The translations under genes were made by a program, and so were the position numbers. From Staphylococcus haemolyticus (GTDB lineage Bacteria; Bacillota; Bacilli; Staphylococcales; Staphylococcaceae): a DNA stretch of 64,000 nt. The notes beneath the pieces are model-generated. The model was not told the DNA's origin. It saw nothing but the letters and a program-made list of their open reading frames with translations, and ran no database searches. This document shows, one piece after another, positions 28,895 to 39,867 of this stretch. Numbering within the stretch: the stretch's first letter is position 1; each line of letters begins with the position of its first letter. Where the stretch lies: positions 1,178,001 through 1,242,000 of the forward strand of contig NZ_CP035291.1 of the NCBI RefSeq assembly GCF_006094395.1, written 5' to 3'.

Positions 28895-29818
28895 ATGTCA
28901 GACATCATCCCTTTTCCAAAACTACAACAAAAATTGTATAAAGATATTAAATCATCTCATAACAGTCAACATTACGAAACAGTATATCAATTAATTGAAG
29001 ATTATGAAGCACAATTTGAACTAGATGAGACATTAGCCTTAATTAAATGTGATATGTTATATCATTTGAATTCGTTTTTGGAGTTAAGAGAAGAAGCTAT
29101 TGTACTTTTAAAAAGAGGCATTCAAGCGTATGATGAGTTAATGTTATATTATATCAAGGCGTTAAATGGCTTAGGTCAGTATTATGAGTCTGTAAATGTT
29201 ATCAATCAAATTATAGACGAAGTTCAAAGTCATAAAACAAGAATGGCGTTATTTCCATTAAAGGAATATGCTCAATCTCAACTCAATGAAGATAAACATA
29301 TCACAAGCCAATCATTGGCTAAATTTAATACACTCAATGTGAATGAACAAATACAATTAGTTCTTAAATTAATTGATAATGGGCATTATGAATTTAAAGA
29401 AACTATAGCCTTTTTATTATCTAATGAGGTTGAGGCAGACAATTTAAAAAGTTTAATGTTAGAATTTTTAAGATTTGCTGGCTACAATACACCAATTAAT
29501 ATTAACAAGATGAATTATTCAGTTAACGTTATTCCTAATGAGCTTAATGGTTTGGAACATACTGAACTTAAAACTCAAGTAATTCCTCGAGTAATTGATA
29601 AGCTAGAAAATGGAGCACTCAATATCATTGATGAAGCAATACATACCATGAATAATCATGCTATATTACTATATCCACTTAATGTATTCGATTTATACAC
29701 TTGTGATGATTGGATTACTGGTTATGATGTTTACTTTAAATCAATGATTGGTATACAAACTAATGAAGATAGTTTAAAAATATTAAATTTTATTAATAGT
29801 CTTGATGGTCAAATTTGA
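28895..29818 (+). CDS. Tetratricopeptide-like protein, YsoA-type
   Basis: The 307-residue protein is helical and soluble. The first 130 residues read as successive helix pairs of TPR type (for example YETVYQLIEDYEAQF, EAIVLLKRGIQAYDEL, YYESVNVINQIIDEV). There is no signal peptide or enzyme motif. Bacillus has a TPR protein, YsoA, directly upstream of tig; position and fold suggest that this is its counterpart. It may serve as a protein-interaction scaffold, but its function is not known. GGAGGG precedes the ATG, and it forms a pair with the Nudix gene. Confidence 0.7.
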   Translation: MSDIIPFPKLQQKLYKDIKSSHNSQHYETVYQLIEDYEAQFELDETLALIKCDMLYHLNSFLELREEAIVLLKRGIQAYDELMLYYIKALNGLGQYYESVNVINQIIDEVQSHKTRMALFPLKEYAQSQLNEDKHITSQSLAKFNTLNVNEQIQLVLKLIDNGHYEFKETIAFLLSNEVEADNLKSLMLEFLRFAGYNTPININKMNYSVNVIPNELNGLEHTELKTQVIPRVIDKLENGALNIIDEAIHTMNNHAILLYPLNVFDLYTCDDWITGYDVYFKSMIGIQTNEDSLKILNFINSLDGQI

Positions 29819-29902
29819 GCAAATTATTTTATATTGTTAAATTAATTCGTTAAAGTTAGATTATTGAATTTTAAAAGTGTTTTAAACCCTATAAAAGACT
29901 GT

Positions 29903-29931
29903 TTGTGTCCGTATAGGACGTGTGCTATAAT
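29903..29931 (+). promoter_or_regulatory. Promoter of tig
   Basis: TTGTGT (29903-29908) and TATAAT (29926-29931) are 17 bp apart, 45 bp before the tig start codon. CCTATA upstream and TATAGG in the spacer form a small inverted repeat. Confidence 0.65.
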
Positions 29932-29976
29932 AGGGAAGTTGAAAAAATAAAAATGTAATCATGGAGGTATTTATAC

Positions 29977-31281
29977 ATGACAGCAACTTGGGAAAAAAAG
30001 GAAGGTAACGAAGGATTATTAAAAGTTACAGTTCCAGCAGAAAAAGTAGACAAAGCATTAGATCAAGCATTTAAAAAAGTAGTTAAACAAATTAACGTGC
30101 CTGGTTTCCGTAAAGGTAAAGTGCCTCGTCCTATCTTTGAACAACGTTTCGGTGTAGAAGCATTATATCAAGATGCGGTAGATATTCTATTACCTGAAGC
30201 ATATGGTGAAGCTATTGATGAAACTGGAATCAATCCAGTAGCTCAACCAGAAGTTAATGTTACACAAATTGAAAAAGGTAAAGATTTTGAATTTGAAGCT
30301 ACTGTAACTGTTGAACCTGAAGTTCAATTAGGTGATTACAAAGGTTTAGAAATAGAAAAACAAGATTCAGAATTAACTGATGAAGATTTACAAGAAGCAA
30401 TTGACCATAGCCTAGGACACCTAGCTGATATGGTAGTTAAAGAAGATGGTGCTGTTGAAAATGGAGATACAGTAAACATTGACTTTGATGGCTATGTTGA
30501 TGGCGAGCAATTTGAAGGTGGACAAGCAGATGGTTATGATCTTGAAATTGGCTCAGGCTCATTTATTCCTGGATTTGAAGATCAATTGGTAGGCGTTAAA
30601 ACAGGTGAAGAAAAAGATGTAGTTGTAACTTTCCCTGAAGAATATCATGCTGAAGAATTAGCTGGCAAAGAAGCTACTTTCAAAACTAAAGTAAATGAAA
30701 TTAAATATAAAGAAGTACCTGAATTAGATGATGAAATTGCAAATGAATTAGATTCAGATGCTAACAGTGTTGATGAGTACAAAGAAAACTTACGCAAACG
30801 TTTATCAGAACAAAAAGCTGAGGAAGCTGAAAATGTTGAAAAAGAAGAAGCAATTAATAAAGCAACTGATAATGCTACAATCGATATTCCTCAAGCAATG
30901 ATTGACACTGAATTAGATCGTATGGTTCAAGAATTTGGTCAAAGAATCCAACAACAAGGATTAGATTTACAAACTTACTTCCAAATTTCAGGTCAAGATG
31001 AATCTCAATTAAGAGAACAAATGAAAGATGATGCAGAACAACGCATTAAAACAAACTTAACACTTTCAGCTATTGCCGATAAAGAAAATATTGAAGCAAA
31101 TGATGAAGATATCGATAAAGAATTAGAAAAAATGAGTAAACAATTTAATATCTCAGTTGAAGATATTAAAAATACTTTAGGTAATACTGACATTATTAAA
31201 AATGATGTACGTATCCAAAAAGTAATTGACTTACTTAGAGACAATGCTAAATACGTTGAATCTACTAAAGAAGATAAATAA
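29977..31281 (+). CDS. tig: Trigger factor chaperone
   Basis: Trigger factor binds the ribosome exit tunnel and shields nascent chains, with peptidyl-prolyl isomerase activity. The 434-residue protein has the ribosome-binding domain (1-115), whose signature is close to [12 protein letters not shown] at 43-54. An FKBP-type isomerase domain lies at about 155-245 and a long helical C-terminal domain is rich in Glu, Gln and Lys. It has its own promoter and terminator. clpX is next, as in many bacteria, though here with a separate promoter. Confidence 0.97.
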   Translation: MTATWEKKEGNEGLLKVTVPAEKVDKALDQAFKKVVKQINVPGFRKGKVPRPIFEQRFGVEALYQDAVDILLPEAYGEAIDETGINPVAQPEVNVTQIEKGKDFEFEATVTVEPEVQLGDYKGLEIEKQDSELTDEDLQEAIDHSLGHLADMVVKEDGAVENGDTVNIDFDGYVDGEQFEGGQADGYDLEIGSGSFIPGFEDQLVGVKTGEEKDVVVTFPEEYHAEELAGKEATFKTKVNEIKYKEVPELDDEIANELDSDANSVDEYKENLRKRLSEQKAEEAENVEKEEAINKATDNATIDIPQAMIDTELDRMVQEFGQRIQQQGLDLQTYFQISGQDESQLREQMKDDAEQRIKTNLTLSAIADKENIEANDEDIDKELEKMSKQFNISVEDIKNTLGNTDIIKNDVRIQKVIDLLRDNAKYVESTKEDK

Positions 31282-31312
31282 TAATTCATTGTTAAATTAA
31301 TAATTAAAATTT

Positions 31313-31349
31313 AAAGTAGCAGGTGCATCAATATATGTAACCTGCTACT
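31313..31349 (+). terminator. Terminator candidate of tig
   Basis: AGTAGCAGGT and ACCTGCTACT form a perfect 10-bp stem around a 15-base loop. The tail CTATGTTTT is only moderately T-rich. Confidence 0.6.
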
Positions 31350-31384
31350 CTATGTTTTAAGCATTTTAGTTGTTAACCATGAAT

Positions 31385-31413
31385 TTGCATTGTAGAATGC
31401 TATCTAGTATAGT
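31385..31413 (+). promoter_or_regulatory. Promoter of clpX
   Basis: TTGCAT (31385-31390) and TATAGT (31408-31413) are 17 bp apart, 25 bp before the clpX start codon. Confidence 0.6.
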
Positions 31414-31438
31414 CGTTTAAGAATAGAGGTGTAAATGA

Positions 31439-32701
31439 ATGTTTAAATTCAATGAAGATGAAGAAAATTTAAAATGTTCTTTCTGTGGTAAGGACCAAGA
31501 CCAAGTTAAGAAATTAGTCGCAGGAAGTGGCGTATATATCTGTAATGAGTGTATCGAACTATGTTCAGAAATTGTAGAAGAAGAGTTAGCTCAAACGACT
31601 TCTGAAGAATTTACTGAACTGCCTACACCGAAAGAAATTATGGATCATTTAAATGAATATGTTATTGGTCAAGAAAAAGCTAAAAAATCTTTAGCAGTTG
31701 CAGTATATAATCACTATAAACGTATCCAACAATTAGGACCTAATGAAGATGAAGTTGAGTTACAAAAAAGTAATATTGCGTTAATAGGACCAACTGGTAG
31801 CGGTAAAACACTATTAGCACAAACATTAGCTAAAACTTTAAACGTTCCATTTGCTATTGCAGATGCTACAAGTTTAACTGAAGCAGGTTACGTTGGTGAC
31901 GATGTAGAAAATATTTTATTACGATTAATTCAAGCAGCTGACTTCGATATTGATAAAGCTGAAAAAGGTATTATCTATGTTGATGAAATTGATAAGATTG
32001 CTAGAAAATCTGAAAACACATCAATTACACGTGATGTATCTGGTGAAGGTGTTCAACAAGCCTTACTTAAAATTTTGGAGGGAACGACTGCAAGTGTGCC
32101 TCCACAAGGTGGACGTAAACATCCAAACCAAGAATTAATACAAATTGATACAACAAATATCTTATTCATTCTAGGTGGTGCGTTTGATGGCATCGATGAA
32201 GTAATTAAACGTCGCTTAGGAGAAAAAGTGATTGGATTTGCAAGTAATGAAGCGGATAAATACGATGAAGAAGCATTGTTAGAACAAATTCGCCCAGAAG
32301 ACTTACAATCATATGGTTTAATACCTGAGTTTATTGGTCGTGTGCCAATAGTTGCTAACTTAGAAACATTAGATGTAGAAGCGCTTAAAAACATTTTAAC
32401 GCAACCTAAGAACGCTTTAGTAAAACAATATACTAAAATGTTAGAACTTGATAATGTTGAGTTAGAATTTACCGAAGAAGCATTAGCTGCGGTAAGTGAG
32501 AAAGCTATTGAGCGTAAAACAGGAGCACGTGGATTACGTTCTATCATTGAAGAAGCATTAATCGATATCATGTATGATGTTCCTTCATCAGAAGACGTAA
32601 CTAAAGTTGTTATTACTGATAAAACAATTAATGATGAAGTTGACCCAGAATTATACGATTCTGAAGGTAACATATTAAATGATAGTAAAACATCAGCATA
32701 A
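31439..32701 (+). CDS. clpX: ClpX, ATPase subunit of the ClpXP protease
   Basis: ClpX unfolds selected proteins and feeds them to ClpP. The 420-residue protein has the N-terminal zinc-binding domain (CSFCGKDQ and CNECIELC, residues 12-39). The AAA+ module has Walker A GPTGSGKT near 117, the pore-loop GYVGDDVE, Walker [11 protein letters not shown], and sensor 2 ARGLR. Both the zinc and pore motifs are complete. GAGGTG precedes the ATG. It is the last gene before a strong terminator. Confidence 0.97.
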   Translation: MFKFNEDEENLKCSFCGKDQDQVKKLVAGSGVYICNECIELCSEIVEEELAQTTSEEFTELPTPKEIMDHLNEYVIGQEKAKKSLAVAVYNHYKRIQQLGPNEDEVELQKSNIALIGPTGSGKTLLAQTLAKTLNVPFAIADATSLTEAGYVGDDVENILLRLIQAADFDIDKAEKGIIYVDEIDKIARKSENTSITRDVSGEGVQQALLKILEGTTASVPPQGGRKHPNQELIQIDTTNILFILGGAFDGIDEVIKRRLGEKVIGFASNEADKYDEEALLEQIRPEDLQSYGLIPEFIGRVPIVANLETLDVEALKNILTQPKNALVKQYTKMLELDNVELEFTEEALAAVSEKAIERKTGARGLRSIIEEALIDIMYDVPSSEDVTKVVITDKTINDEVDPELYDSEGNILNDSKTSA

Positions 32702-32777
32702 TTAAGTTTGAGTACGCTTTGTAAAGATTGCGCCGAACAGTTGAAATAATTTTAAGATTTTATAAACAATTAAAGTT

Positions 32778-32824
32778 GGAGTGGAACATCGAATTCTATT
32801 TGAATTCTGTTCTGCTCCTTTTTT
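32778..32824 (+). terminator. Terminator of clpX
   Basis: GGAGTGGAACATCGAATTC pairs with GAATTCTGTTCTGCTCC, with small mismatches, and is followed by six T. It is related in sequence to the hairpin at 11306-11350. Confidence 0.85.
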
Positions 32825-32908
32825 AATTAAAAAATTGCTTATTTAGATATAATGAAATATATATTATAATGAAACAGTTAAATTTAATTACTAAAGAGAG
32901 GATAATTT

Positions 32909-33496
32909 ATGAATATTAATCCTAATAACATTGATTTGATTATAAGTGCTGTACAAGAAGCTCAATATCCTGATACAGGTTTATCTGAAGTAGCATTAAG
33001 TGGACGTTCAAACGTTGGTAAATCTTCTTTCATTAATAGTATGATTGGCAGAAAAAATATGGCTCGCACGTCGCAACAACCAGGCAAAACACAAACATTA
33101 AATTTCTTTAATATTGATGATCAATTAATATTTGTCGACGTCCCTGGGTATGGCTATGCAAAAGTGAGTAAATCACAACGTGAGAAATTTGGTAAAATGA
33201 TTGAAGAATATTTGACTAAGAGAGAGAGTTTAAAGCTAGTCATTCAATTAGTTGACTTACGACACAATCCTACTGAAGATGATGTTTTAATGTATAATTA
33301 CTTAAAACATTTTGATATACCTACACTAGTTATTTGTACTAAAGAGGACAAGATTGCAAAGGGTAAGATTCAAAAGCATATTAAAAATATTAAAGAGAAA
33401 TTAGATTTAGATCCAGATGATACGATTATTAGTTACTCATCAATTCAAAATACAAAGCAGCAACAAATATGGGATTTAATTGCTAATTATTTATAA
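32909..33496 (+). CDS. ysxC: Ribosome biogenesis GTPase YsxC/EngB
   Basis: YsxC is an essential TRAFAC GTPase for 50S subunit assembly. The 195-residue protein has G1 GRSNVGKSS near residue 31, G3 [10 protein letters not shown], and G4 TKEDK, all intact. GAGAGGAT precedes the ATG. The gene is monocistronic here, with terminators on both sides, although in Bacillus it follows lonA. Confidence 0.96.
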   Translation: MNINPNNIDLIISAVQEAQYPDTGLSEVALSGRSNVGKSSFINSMIGRKNMARTSQQPGKTQTLNFFNIDDQLIFVDVPGYGYAKVSKSQREKFGKMIEEYLTKRESLKLVIQLVDLRHNPTEDDVLMYNYLKHFDIPTLVICTKEDKIAKGKIQKHIKNIKEKLDLDPDDTIISYSSIQNTKQQQIWDLIANYL

Positions 33497-33502
33497 TTAT
33501 TT

Positions 33503-33541
33503 TAATCTAAGCAGAGGTCAAACTTCTGTTTAGATTTTTTA
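33503..33541 (+). terminator. Terminator of ysxC
   Basis: AATCTAAGCAGAGG pairs with CTTCTGTTTAGATT, with G-U pairs, followed by six T. Confidence 0.8.
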
Positions 33542-33628
33542 ATGGGATAAGTGTCAAAATTTTGACTTTAAATTAGAATCTTTCTAATTTGTTTGAGCAA
33601 TCAACTTAAAATCATTAAATTATGTGTT

Positions 33629-33650
33629 ATACTAACTGTATTGTTAGTAT
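33629..33650. promoter_or_regulatory. Operator-like inverted repeat upstream of hemA
   Basis: ATACTAAC (33629-33636) and GTTAGTAT (33643-33650) are perfect reverse complements with a 6-base spacer. They overlap a possible -10 TATACT and end just before the hemA Shine-Dalgarno TTGGAGGG. The repeat could be a repressor site or an mRNA hairpin; I do not recognise the motif. Confidence 0.5.
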
Positions 33651-33666
33651 TTGGAGGGCGTTATAA

Positions 33667-35013
33667 ATGCATTTTATTGCTATAAGTATAAATCATCGCA
33701 CTGCCGATGTAGCACTTAGAGAGCAAGTAGCTTTTAGAGATGATGCCTTACGATTAGCCCATGAAGATTTGTTCGAAACTAAATCTATTTTAGAGAACGT
33801 CATTTTATCTACATGTAATCGTACTGAAGTATATGCTATTGTTGATCAAATTCACACAGGTCGTTACTATATTCAAAGATTTTTAGCGCGTTCATTTGGA
33901 TTTGATGTAGATGATATAAAAAATATGTCAGAAGTTAAAGTGGGGGACGAAGCAGTTGAACATTTACTGCGTGTCACTTCTGGCTTGGATTCAATTGTAT
34001 TAGGTGAAACTCAGATTCTTGGACAAATGAGAGATGCATTCTTTTTAGCTCAAGACATTCAAACAACTGGTACAATTTTTAATCATTTATTTAAACAGGC
34101 TATTACTTTCGCTAAAAAGGCGCATAATGAGACTGACATAGCAGATAATGCTGTGAGTGTTTCATATGCAGCAGTTGAATTAGCTAAAAAGGTATTTGGT
34201 AAACTAAAAGGTAAACAAACTATTATTATAGGTGCAGGGGAAATGAGTGAATTATCACTCTTAAATTTATTAGGTTCTGGTATTGATGATATTACTGTCG
34301 TTAATAGAACTGAAACTAATGCGTATAAATTAGCAACGAAGCACGGCGTAAATTATAATACACTTGAGTCATTACCAACTCTTTTGACTAATGCTGATAT
34401 TGTTATCAGTTCAACAAGTTCGCCAGATTTTATTGTTACAAAATCTATGATTGAGTCGGTCAATCTTAAGAGAAAAGCTTCTTCATTATTGTTAATAGAC
34501 ATTGCGGTTCCTAGAGATATTGAACCAAATGTTAATATCAGCGAAAATATTTTTAGCTATGACGTGGATGATCTTAAAGGTTTAGTTGATGCTAACTTGC
34601 GAGAACGTCAGATGGCTGCTGACTTTATAGCAAGTCAGATTCCTGATGAAGTCCAGGCTCATAATGATTGGGTAAATATGTTAGGTGTTGTACCTGTAAT
34701 TAGAGCATTGCGTGAAAAAGCAATGACAATCCAGTCAGAAACAATGGATAGTATTGATAGAAAGCTACCTGATCTTAGTGATAGAGAACGTACAATCATT
34801 TCGAAACATACTAAAAGTATTATTAATCAAATGTTGAAAGATCCAATAAAACAGGCCAAAGAATTGAGTAATGATAAGAGAAGTAATGAAAAATTAGAGC
34901 TATTTCAAAACATATTTGATATTGATACTGCAGACCCTTACGAGGATATTAAAGCTCGTAAAGCACAAAAAGAAAAAGAAGTTTCTATCCGTCACATCTT
35001 TAGTTTTGAATAA
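33667..35013 (+). CDS. hemA: Glutamyl-tRNA reductase
   Basis: HemA reduces glutamyl-tRNA to glutamate-1-semialdehyde with NADPH, the first and regulated step of C5-pathway tetrapyrrole synthesis. The 448-residue protein has the catalytic Cys near residue 50 in [10 protein letters not shown], the LGETQILGQ segment near 117, and the NADPH-binding GAGEMSEL near 190. The C-terminal dimerisation helix follows. GGAGGG precedes the ATG. It starts a six-gene heme operon; the second gene product, HemX, is known to lower HemA levels in Staphylococcus and Bacillus. Confidence 0.97.
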   Translation: MHFIAISINHRTADVALREQVAFRDDALRLAHEDLFETKSILENVILSTCNRTEVYAIVDQIHTGRYYIQRFLARSFGFDVDDIKNMSEVKVGDEAVEHLLRVTSGLDSIVLGETQILGQMRDAFFLAQDIQTTGTIFNHLFKQAITFAKKAHNETDIADNAVSVSYAAVELAKKVFGKLKGKQTIIIGAGEMSELSLLNLLGSGIDDITVVNRTETNAYKLATKHGVNYNTLESLPTLLTNADIVISSTSSPDFIVTKSMIESVNLKRKASSLLLIDIAVPRDIEPNVNISENIFSYDVDDLKGLVDANLRERQMAADFIASQIPDEVQAHNDWVNMLGVVPVIRALREKAMTIQSETMDSIDRKLPDLSDRERTIISKHTKSIINQMLKDPIKQAKELSNDKRSNEKLELFQNIFDIDTADPYEDIKARKAQKEKEVSIRHIFSFE

Positions 35014-35034
35014 GCATATTAATATGGTGATAAT

Positions 35035-35847
35035 ATGCAAGAGACCCTGTTTATTAGATTTCATGAAATAATATTAATTATATATTTAATTAGTATTCTC
35101 TGTTATTTTATAGATTTCGTTAAAAAGAGTCATAAAATTAGAGAATTAGGAATTTATACATTAGGGATTGTTTGGATATTGCAAACAATCTCTTTATCTG
35201 TTTATATCACTTCGCATAATGAAATTCCGTTGAGTTCATTATTTGATGTATTTTTCTTTTTATCATGGATAACTATATGTATAGCACTGGTTTTAAATGT
35301 AGTTAAAGTATTAAGTTTTTCAGTATTCTTTCTCAATGTTATTGGATTTATATTATTGATGATGAATACTTTTCAACCTGAGCATTACTCAACAAATGTG
35401 CAACGCATTGCAGTTATAAATGAATTGTTATTAGTGCATATAGGCTTAGCGGTATTAAGTTATGCTCTTTTTGCACTAGCTTTTGTAAATTCATTACTTT
35501 ATATTATTCAATACCGCAATTTAAGGGAAAAGAATTTTGATCAAAAATACTTTAGAATTGGTAGCGTAGCCACACTTGAAACGGTTGTTTTTTATTCATC
35601 TTTAAGTGGTTTCATTATATTAATTTTGAGTGTTATTTTAGGCGCACAGTGGGGTGTCTATGCAATTGGACATAGTATTTTTGCTGACCCTAAAGTAGTA
35701 CTATCTTCTATTATTACAATTTTTTACGCTATTTATTTACTAAGTCGTATTAATCGATGGTTTAAAACAATTTATTTAATTTACTTTAATATTATGTTAT
35801 TTTGCTTATGCATGATTAATCTATTTTTTACAACACATTTCACTTGA
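35035..35847 (+). CDS. hemX: HemX, membrane regulator of HemA abundance
   Basis: The 270-residue protein has about eight hydrophobic segments and belongs to the cytochrome c assembly (CcsA/HemX) membrane family. In S. aureus and Bacillus HemX keeps HemA levels low post-transcriptionally. The tract WGVYAIGHSIFADPK near residue 205 lies where CcsA proteins have the tryptophan-rich heme-binding WWD motif; here that motif is absent, as usual for HemX. It lies 21 bp after hemA. The ribosome site is weak (ATGGTGAT), which may keep its own level low. Confidence 0.9.
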   Translation: MQETLFIRFHEIILIIYLISILCYFIDFVKKSHKIRELGIYTLGIVWILQTISLSVYITSHNEIPLSSLFDVFFFLSWITICIALVLNVVKVLSFSVFFLNVIGFILLMMNTFQPEHYSTNVQRIAVINELLLVHIGLAVLSYALFALAFVNSLLYIIQYRNLREKNFDQKYFRIGSVATLETVVFYSSLSGFIILILSVILGAQWGVYAIGHSIFADPKVVLSSIITIFYAIYLLSRINRWFKTIYLIYFNIMLFCLCMINLFFTTHFT

Positions 35848-35877
35848 ATTTTCAAATGTCATTAGGAGGCAACAATT

Positions 35878-36810
35878 ATGCGCAAATTGGTTGTAGGCTC
35901 ACGTAGAAGTAAGCTTGCCTTAACTCAGAGTCAACAATTTATAGATAAGTTAAAAGCGGTGGATCCAACACTTGAAATAGAAATTAAGGAGATTGTCACT
36001 AAAGGTGACCGCATCGTAAATAAACAATTATCTAAAGTGGGCGGTAAAGGACTATTTGTTAAAGAAATCCAACAAGAACTTTTTGACAAAGAAATTGACA
36101 TGGCAATACACTCACTTAAAGATGTACCAAGTATCATTCCTGAAGGTTTAACACTAGGTTGCATACCTGATAGAGAAGTTCCATTTGATGCTTATATTTC
36201 TAAAAATCATATACCTTTAAATGAATTACCGGATGGTAGTATTATTGGTACGAGTTCATTAAGACGTGGTGCTCAAATTTTATCTAAATATCCAAACTTA
36301 GAAATTAAATGGATAAGAGGAAATATTGACACTCGACTTAAAAAATTAGAAATAGAAGATTATGATGCAATTATTTTAGCTGCTGCAGGACTTAGACGTA
36401 TGGGTTGGTCAGATGATATTGTAACGACTTATCTGGACAAAGATATTTTATTACCAGCTATTGGACAAGGTGCATTAGGTATAGAGTGTCGTAGTGATGA
36501 TGTCGAACTATTGGAATTATTAAGTAAAGTTCATAATCAAGCAGTAGCGAATTGTGTTACAGCTGAAAGAACATTCCTTTCAGCTATGGATGGTAGTTGT
36601 CAAGTACCTATTGGAGGGTATGCAACTAATAAGGAAAATGGTGAAATTGAATTTACTGGGTTAATTATGACTCCAGACGGTACAAAGAGATATGAGCACA
36701 CAGAAGTTGGTAAAAATCCTGTTGATTTAGGTGAAGCAGTCAGCCGTGTTTTAAAAGAACAGGGTGCTTATGAAATAATCAAAAAACTAAATGAAGAGCA
36801 AGCGCATTAA
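35878..36810 (+). CDS. hemC: Hydroxymethylbilane synthase (porphobilinogen deaminase)
   Basis: HemC joins four porphobilinogen units into hydroxymethylbilane. The 310-residue protein starts [18 protein letters not shown], the family signature. It has KDVPS with the following substrate-binding arginines ([23 protein letters not shown]) and the cofactor-binding Cys241 in [18 protein letters not shown] precedes the ATG. It stands between hemX and hemD in the operon. Confidence 0.96.
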
Positions 36811-36836
36811 ACCAGATTATTGAGGTGTAATGAAAT

Positions 36837-37517
36837 ATGAAACCAGTTGTAGTTATGACGCAATCGAGTGAATTTAATAGTGATTTAGTGGAAATAATGC
36901 ATAAGCCATTTATAGAAATTCAATCACTTGAATTTGATACTCAAGTTTTGCATCATAAATATGACTGGATTATTTTTTCTTCTAAAAATGCGGTTCGCAT
37001 ATTTTATAAATATTTAAATCAATTAGATGTTAAATATGTGGCTGTCATTGGACAGAAAACTGCCGAACTTTGTGAAGCGCTTAAAATTAATGTTGATTTT
37101 ATACCTAATGACTACTCTCAAGAAGGATTTTTGAATCAGTTTAAAAAGGATCAACAAAGCATTCTCATACCGAGTAGTGCTGAAGCGCGTCCCAAACTCC
37201 AACATACATTAGCACAAAACAATATAGTGACTAAAATCGATTTATATAAACCTATTCCTAATGATAGGAATATTAGAGAAGTCATTCAATTGATAGAACA
37301 TCACAAAGTTCATGCGTTAACATTTTCAAGTTCTTCTGCAGTAAATGCATATATAAAGCATGACGTTCCTTGTGGTTTTGATAAGTATGTTGCTATTGGG
37401 GCCCAAACTGCTAACACATTACGAAAGAACGGTCTCAAGCCATTAATAGCTGATAAACAAACTTCGGAATCACTTATAAATAAAATTATTGAAAGTTGGT
37501 ATAATAATGAAATTTGA
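36837..37517 (+). CDS. hemD: Uroporphyrinogen-III synthase
   Basis: HemD cyclises hydroxymethylbilane with inversion of ring D to give uroporphyrinogen III. The family is poorly conserved. The 226-residue length, the two-lobed alpha/beta pattern, [12 protein letters not shown] near 43, [12 protein letters not shown] near 160 and [16 protein letters not shown] near 182 are typical. The position between hemC and hemB supports the call. Its last 11 bases overlap the hemB start, so the two are translationally coupled. Confidence 0.92.
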   Translation: MKPVVVMTQSSEFNSDLVEIMHKPFIEIQSLEFDTQVLHHKYDWIIFSSKNAVRIFYKYLNQLDVKYVAVIGQKTAELCEALKINVDFIPNDYSQEGFLNQFKKDQQSILIPSSAEARPKLQHTLAQNNIVTKIDLYKPIPNDRNIREVIQLIEHHKVHALTFSSSSAVNAYIKHDVPCGFDKYVAIGAQTANTLRKNGLKPLIADKQTSESLINKIIESWYNNEI

Positions 37518-38481
37518 TAGACATAGACGATTACGCTCATCAGAGTCAATGCGTAATTTAGTTAGAGAAAACCATGTTAGAAAAGAAGATTTAATTTATC
37601 CAATATTCGTAGTTGAAAAAGATAACGTAAAAAGTGAGATTAAATCACTTCCAGGCGTTTACCAAATAAGCTTGAATTTATTAGATGATGAAATAAATGA
37701 GGCATATGAACTAGGTATTAGAGCAATCATGTTCTTTGGTGTACCAAATGCTAAAGATGACGTAGGTTCTGGTGCATATGATCATAATGGTATTATCCAA
37801 GAAGCAACACGAAAGGCTAAAGAATTGCATAAAGATTTATTAATTGTAGCAGATACATGTTTATGTGAATATACAGATCATGGACATTGTGGTGTTATTG
37901 ATGATCACACTCATGATGTAGATAATGATAAATCATTACCTTTACTTGTTAAAACAGCTATCTCACAAGTTGAAGCGGGAGCAGACATTATCGCACCAAG
38001 TAATATGATGGACGGTTTTGTTGCAGAAATTCGTAAAGGTCTAGATAATGCCGGCTATTACAATATTCCAATTATGAGTTATGGTATCAAATATGCATCA
38101 AGTTTCTTTGGTCCATTTAGAGATGCGGCTGATTCTGCACCTTCTTTTGGTGACAGAAAGACTTACCAAATGGACCCAGCGAATCGCTTAGAAGCATTTC
38201 GTGAACTTGAAAGTGACTTAAAAGAGGGCGCTGATATGATGATAGTAAAACCTGCGCTAAGTTATTTAGATATTGTAAGAGACGTTAAAAACAATACAAA
38301 TATTCCTGTTATTGCTTATAACGTAAGTGGTGAGTATGCAATGACAAAAGCAGCAGCACAAAATGGTTGGATAGATGAAGAACGTGTTGTTATGGAACAA
38401 ATGGTTTCAATGAAACGTGCAGGTGCAGATATGATTATTACTTACTTTGCGAAAGATATTTGCCATTACTTAGATAAATAA
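37507..38481 (+). CDS. hemB: Delta-aminolevulinic acid dehydratase (porphobilinogen synthase)
   Basis: HemB condenses two 5-aminolevulinate molecules into porphobilinogen. The 324-residue protein has the metal-binding cysteines in [16 protein letters not shown] near 115-130, the first catalytic Lys in [17 protein letters not shown] near 195, and the second in [11 protein letters not shown] near 250. I chose ATG at 37507, giving [13 protein letters not shown], the standard start; an in-frame TTG at 37489 would add six residues. There is no strong ribosome site, so coupling to hemD translation through the 11-bp overlap is likely. The cysteine-rich site indicates a zinc enzyme. Confidence 0.96.
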   Translation: MKFDRHRRLRSSESMRNLVRENHVRKEDLIYPIFVVEKDNVKSEIKSLPGVYQISLNLLDDEINEAYELGIRAIMFFGVPNAKDDVGSGAYDHNGIIQEATRKAKELHKDLLIVADTCLCEYTDHGHCGVIDDHTHDVDNDKSLPLLVKTAISQVEAGADIIAPSNMMDGFVAEIRKGLDNAGYYNIPIMSYGIKYASSFFGPFRDAADSAPSFGDRKTYQMDPANRLEAFRELESDLKEGADMMIVKPALSYLDIVRDVKNNTNIPVIAYNVSGEYAMTKAAAQNGWIDEERVVMEQMVSMKRAGADMIITYFAKDICHYLDK

Positions 38482-38503
38482 TTAATTTTAGGAGGATTTT
38501 GAT

Positions 38504-39787
38504 ATGGGTTACGAGAAATCGATTGAAGCGATGAAAATTGCTGAAAATTTAATGCCAGGTGGCGTTAATAGTCCTGTAAGAGCATTTAAATCAGTAGATA
38601 CACCAGCGATTTTTATGGATCATGCAAAAGGATCAAGAATTTATGATATCGATGGTAACGAGTATATTGACTATGTATTAAGCTGGGGACCTTTAATTCT
38701 AGGTCATAAAAACGAACAAGTTATAAAAAAACTACATGAGGCTGTTAATAGAGGAACAAGCTTCGGAGCATCTACCTTAGAAGAAAACAAACTTGCAGAA
38801 TTAGTAATCGAACGCGTACCATCAATTGAAAAAGTGCGTATGGTTTCATCAGGAACTGAGGCAACGTTAGCAGCGTTAAGATTGGCTCGTGGTTATACTG
38901 GAAGAAATAAGATTATTAAATTTGAAGGATGCTATCACGGTCATAGTGATTCTTTATTAATTAAAGCGGGTTCTGGTGTTGCAACACTAGGATTACCAGA
39001 CTCACCTGGTGTCCCAGAAGGTACTGCTAAGAATACGATTACAGTTCCGTATAATGATTTAGAAGCAATTAAAATTGCTTTCGAAAATTATGGAGATGAT
39101 ATCGCTGGAATTATCGTAGAACCAGTTGCTGGTAATATGGGCGTTGTACCTCCTAAAGATGGATTCCTACAAGGGTTACGTGAGATTACAAATGACTATG
39201 GGGCGCTATTAATATTTGATGAAGTAATGACAGGTTTCCGAGTAGGGTACAATTGTGCGCAAGGTTACTTTGGTGTAACACCAGATCTTACATGTTTAGG
39301 TAAAGTTATTGGTGGTGGATTACCAGTAGGTGCGTTTGGCGGTAGAAAAGAGATTATGGACAAAGTTGCTCCAGTTGGAAATATTTATCAAGCTGGAACA
39401 TTATCCGGGAACCCATTAGCAATGACGAGTGGTTACGAAACTCTAAGTCAATTAACACCTGAATCTTATGAGTATTTCCAAGAATTAGGTGATATCTTAG
39501 AAGAAGGACTAAAAAAAGTATTTAGCAAACATAATGTCCCAATTACTATTAATCGAGCTGGTTCTATGATTGGATATTTCTTAAATGAAGGACCAGTAAC
39601 TAACTTTGAAGAAGCAAATAAAAGTAATTTAGAATTGTTCAGTCAAATGTATCGTGAAATGGCTAAAGAAGGTGTATTCCTACCACCTTCTCAATTTGAG
39701 GGAACATTCTTATCTACAGCACATAGTAAAGAAGACATTGAAAAAACAATCCAAGCATTTGATACTGCTTTAAGTCGTATTGTATAA
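38504..39787 (+). CDS. hemL: Glutamate-1-semialdehyde 2,1-aminomutase
   Basis: HemL converts glutamate-1-semialdehyde into 5-aminolevulinate, using pyridoxamine phosphate. The 427-residue protein has the PNSPVRAF-like start ([10 protein letters not shown]), the cofactor-phosphate site [15 protein letters not shown] near 121, the conserved FDEVMTGFR near 240, and the Schiff-base Lys267 in [15 protein letters not shown] precedes the ATG. It ends the heme operon. Staphylococci usually have a second copy (hemL2) elsewhere. Confidence 0.96.
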   Translation: MGYEKSIEAMKIAENLMPGGVNSPVRAFKSVDTPAIFMDHAKGSRIYDIDGNEYIDYVLSWGPLILGHKNEQVIKKLHEAVNRGTSFGASTLEENKLAELVIERVPSIEKVRMVSSGTEATLAALRLARGYTGRNKIIKFEGCYHGHSDSLLIKAGSGVATLGLPDSPGVPEGTAKNTITVPYNDLEAIKIAFENYGDDIAGIIVEPVAGNMGVVPPKDGFLQGLREITNDYGALLIFDEVMTGFRVGYNCAQGYFGVTPDLTCLGKVIGGGLPVGAFGGRKEIMDKVAPVGNIYQAGTLSGNPLAMTSGYETLSQLTPESYEYFQELGDILEEGLKKVFSKHNVPITINRAGSMIGYFLNEGPVTNFEEANKSNLELFSQMYREMAKEGVFLPPSQFEGTFLSTAHSKEDIEKTIQAFDTALSRIV

Positions 39788-39799
39788 TGTTATGAAATA

Positions 39800-39846
39800 A
39801 AATGAGGTTAGGACTTTCAACTAGATGACGTCTTAACCTCATTTTT
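39800..39846 (+). terminator. Terminator of the hem operon
   Basis: AAATGAGGTTAGGAC pairs with GTCTTAACCTCATTT around a 15-base loop, followed by more T. The arms differ at one position, allowing a G-U pair. Confidence 0.85.
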
Positions 39847-39867
39847 AATGAAAGAAGTGGCTACATA

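Noticed and set aside
32053..32673. 206-codon open frame antisense to clpX
   Set aside because: It lies wholly opposite a highly conserved gene, its product is Ser/Ile/Asn-rich low-complexity sequence typical of reverse-complemented coding DNA, and it has no ribosome site.
33629..33650. PerR or Fur box at hemA
   Set aside because: The arms ATACTAAC/GTTAGTAT do not match the PerR (TTATAATNATTATAA) or Fur box patterns, so I list it only as an unassigned repeat.
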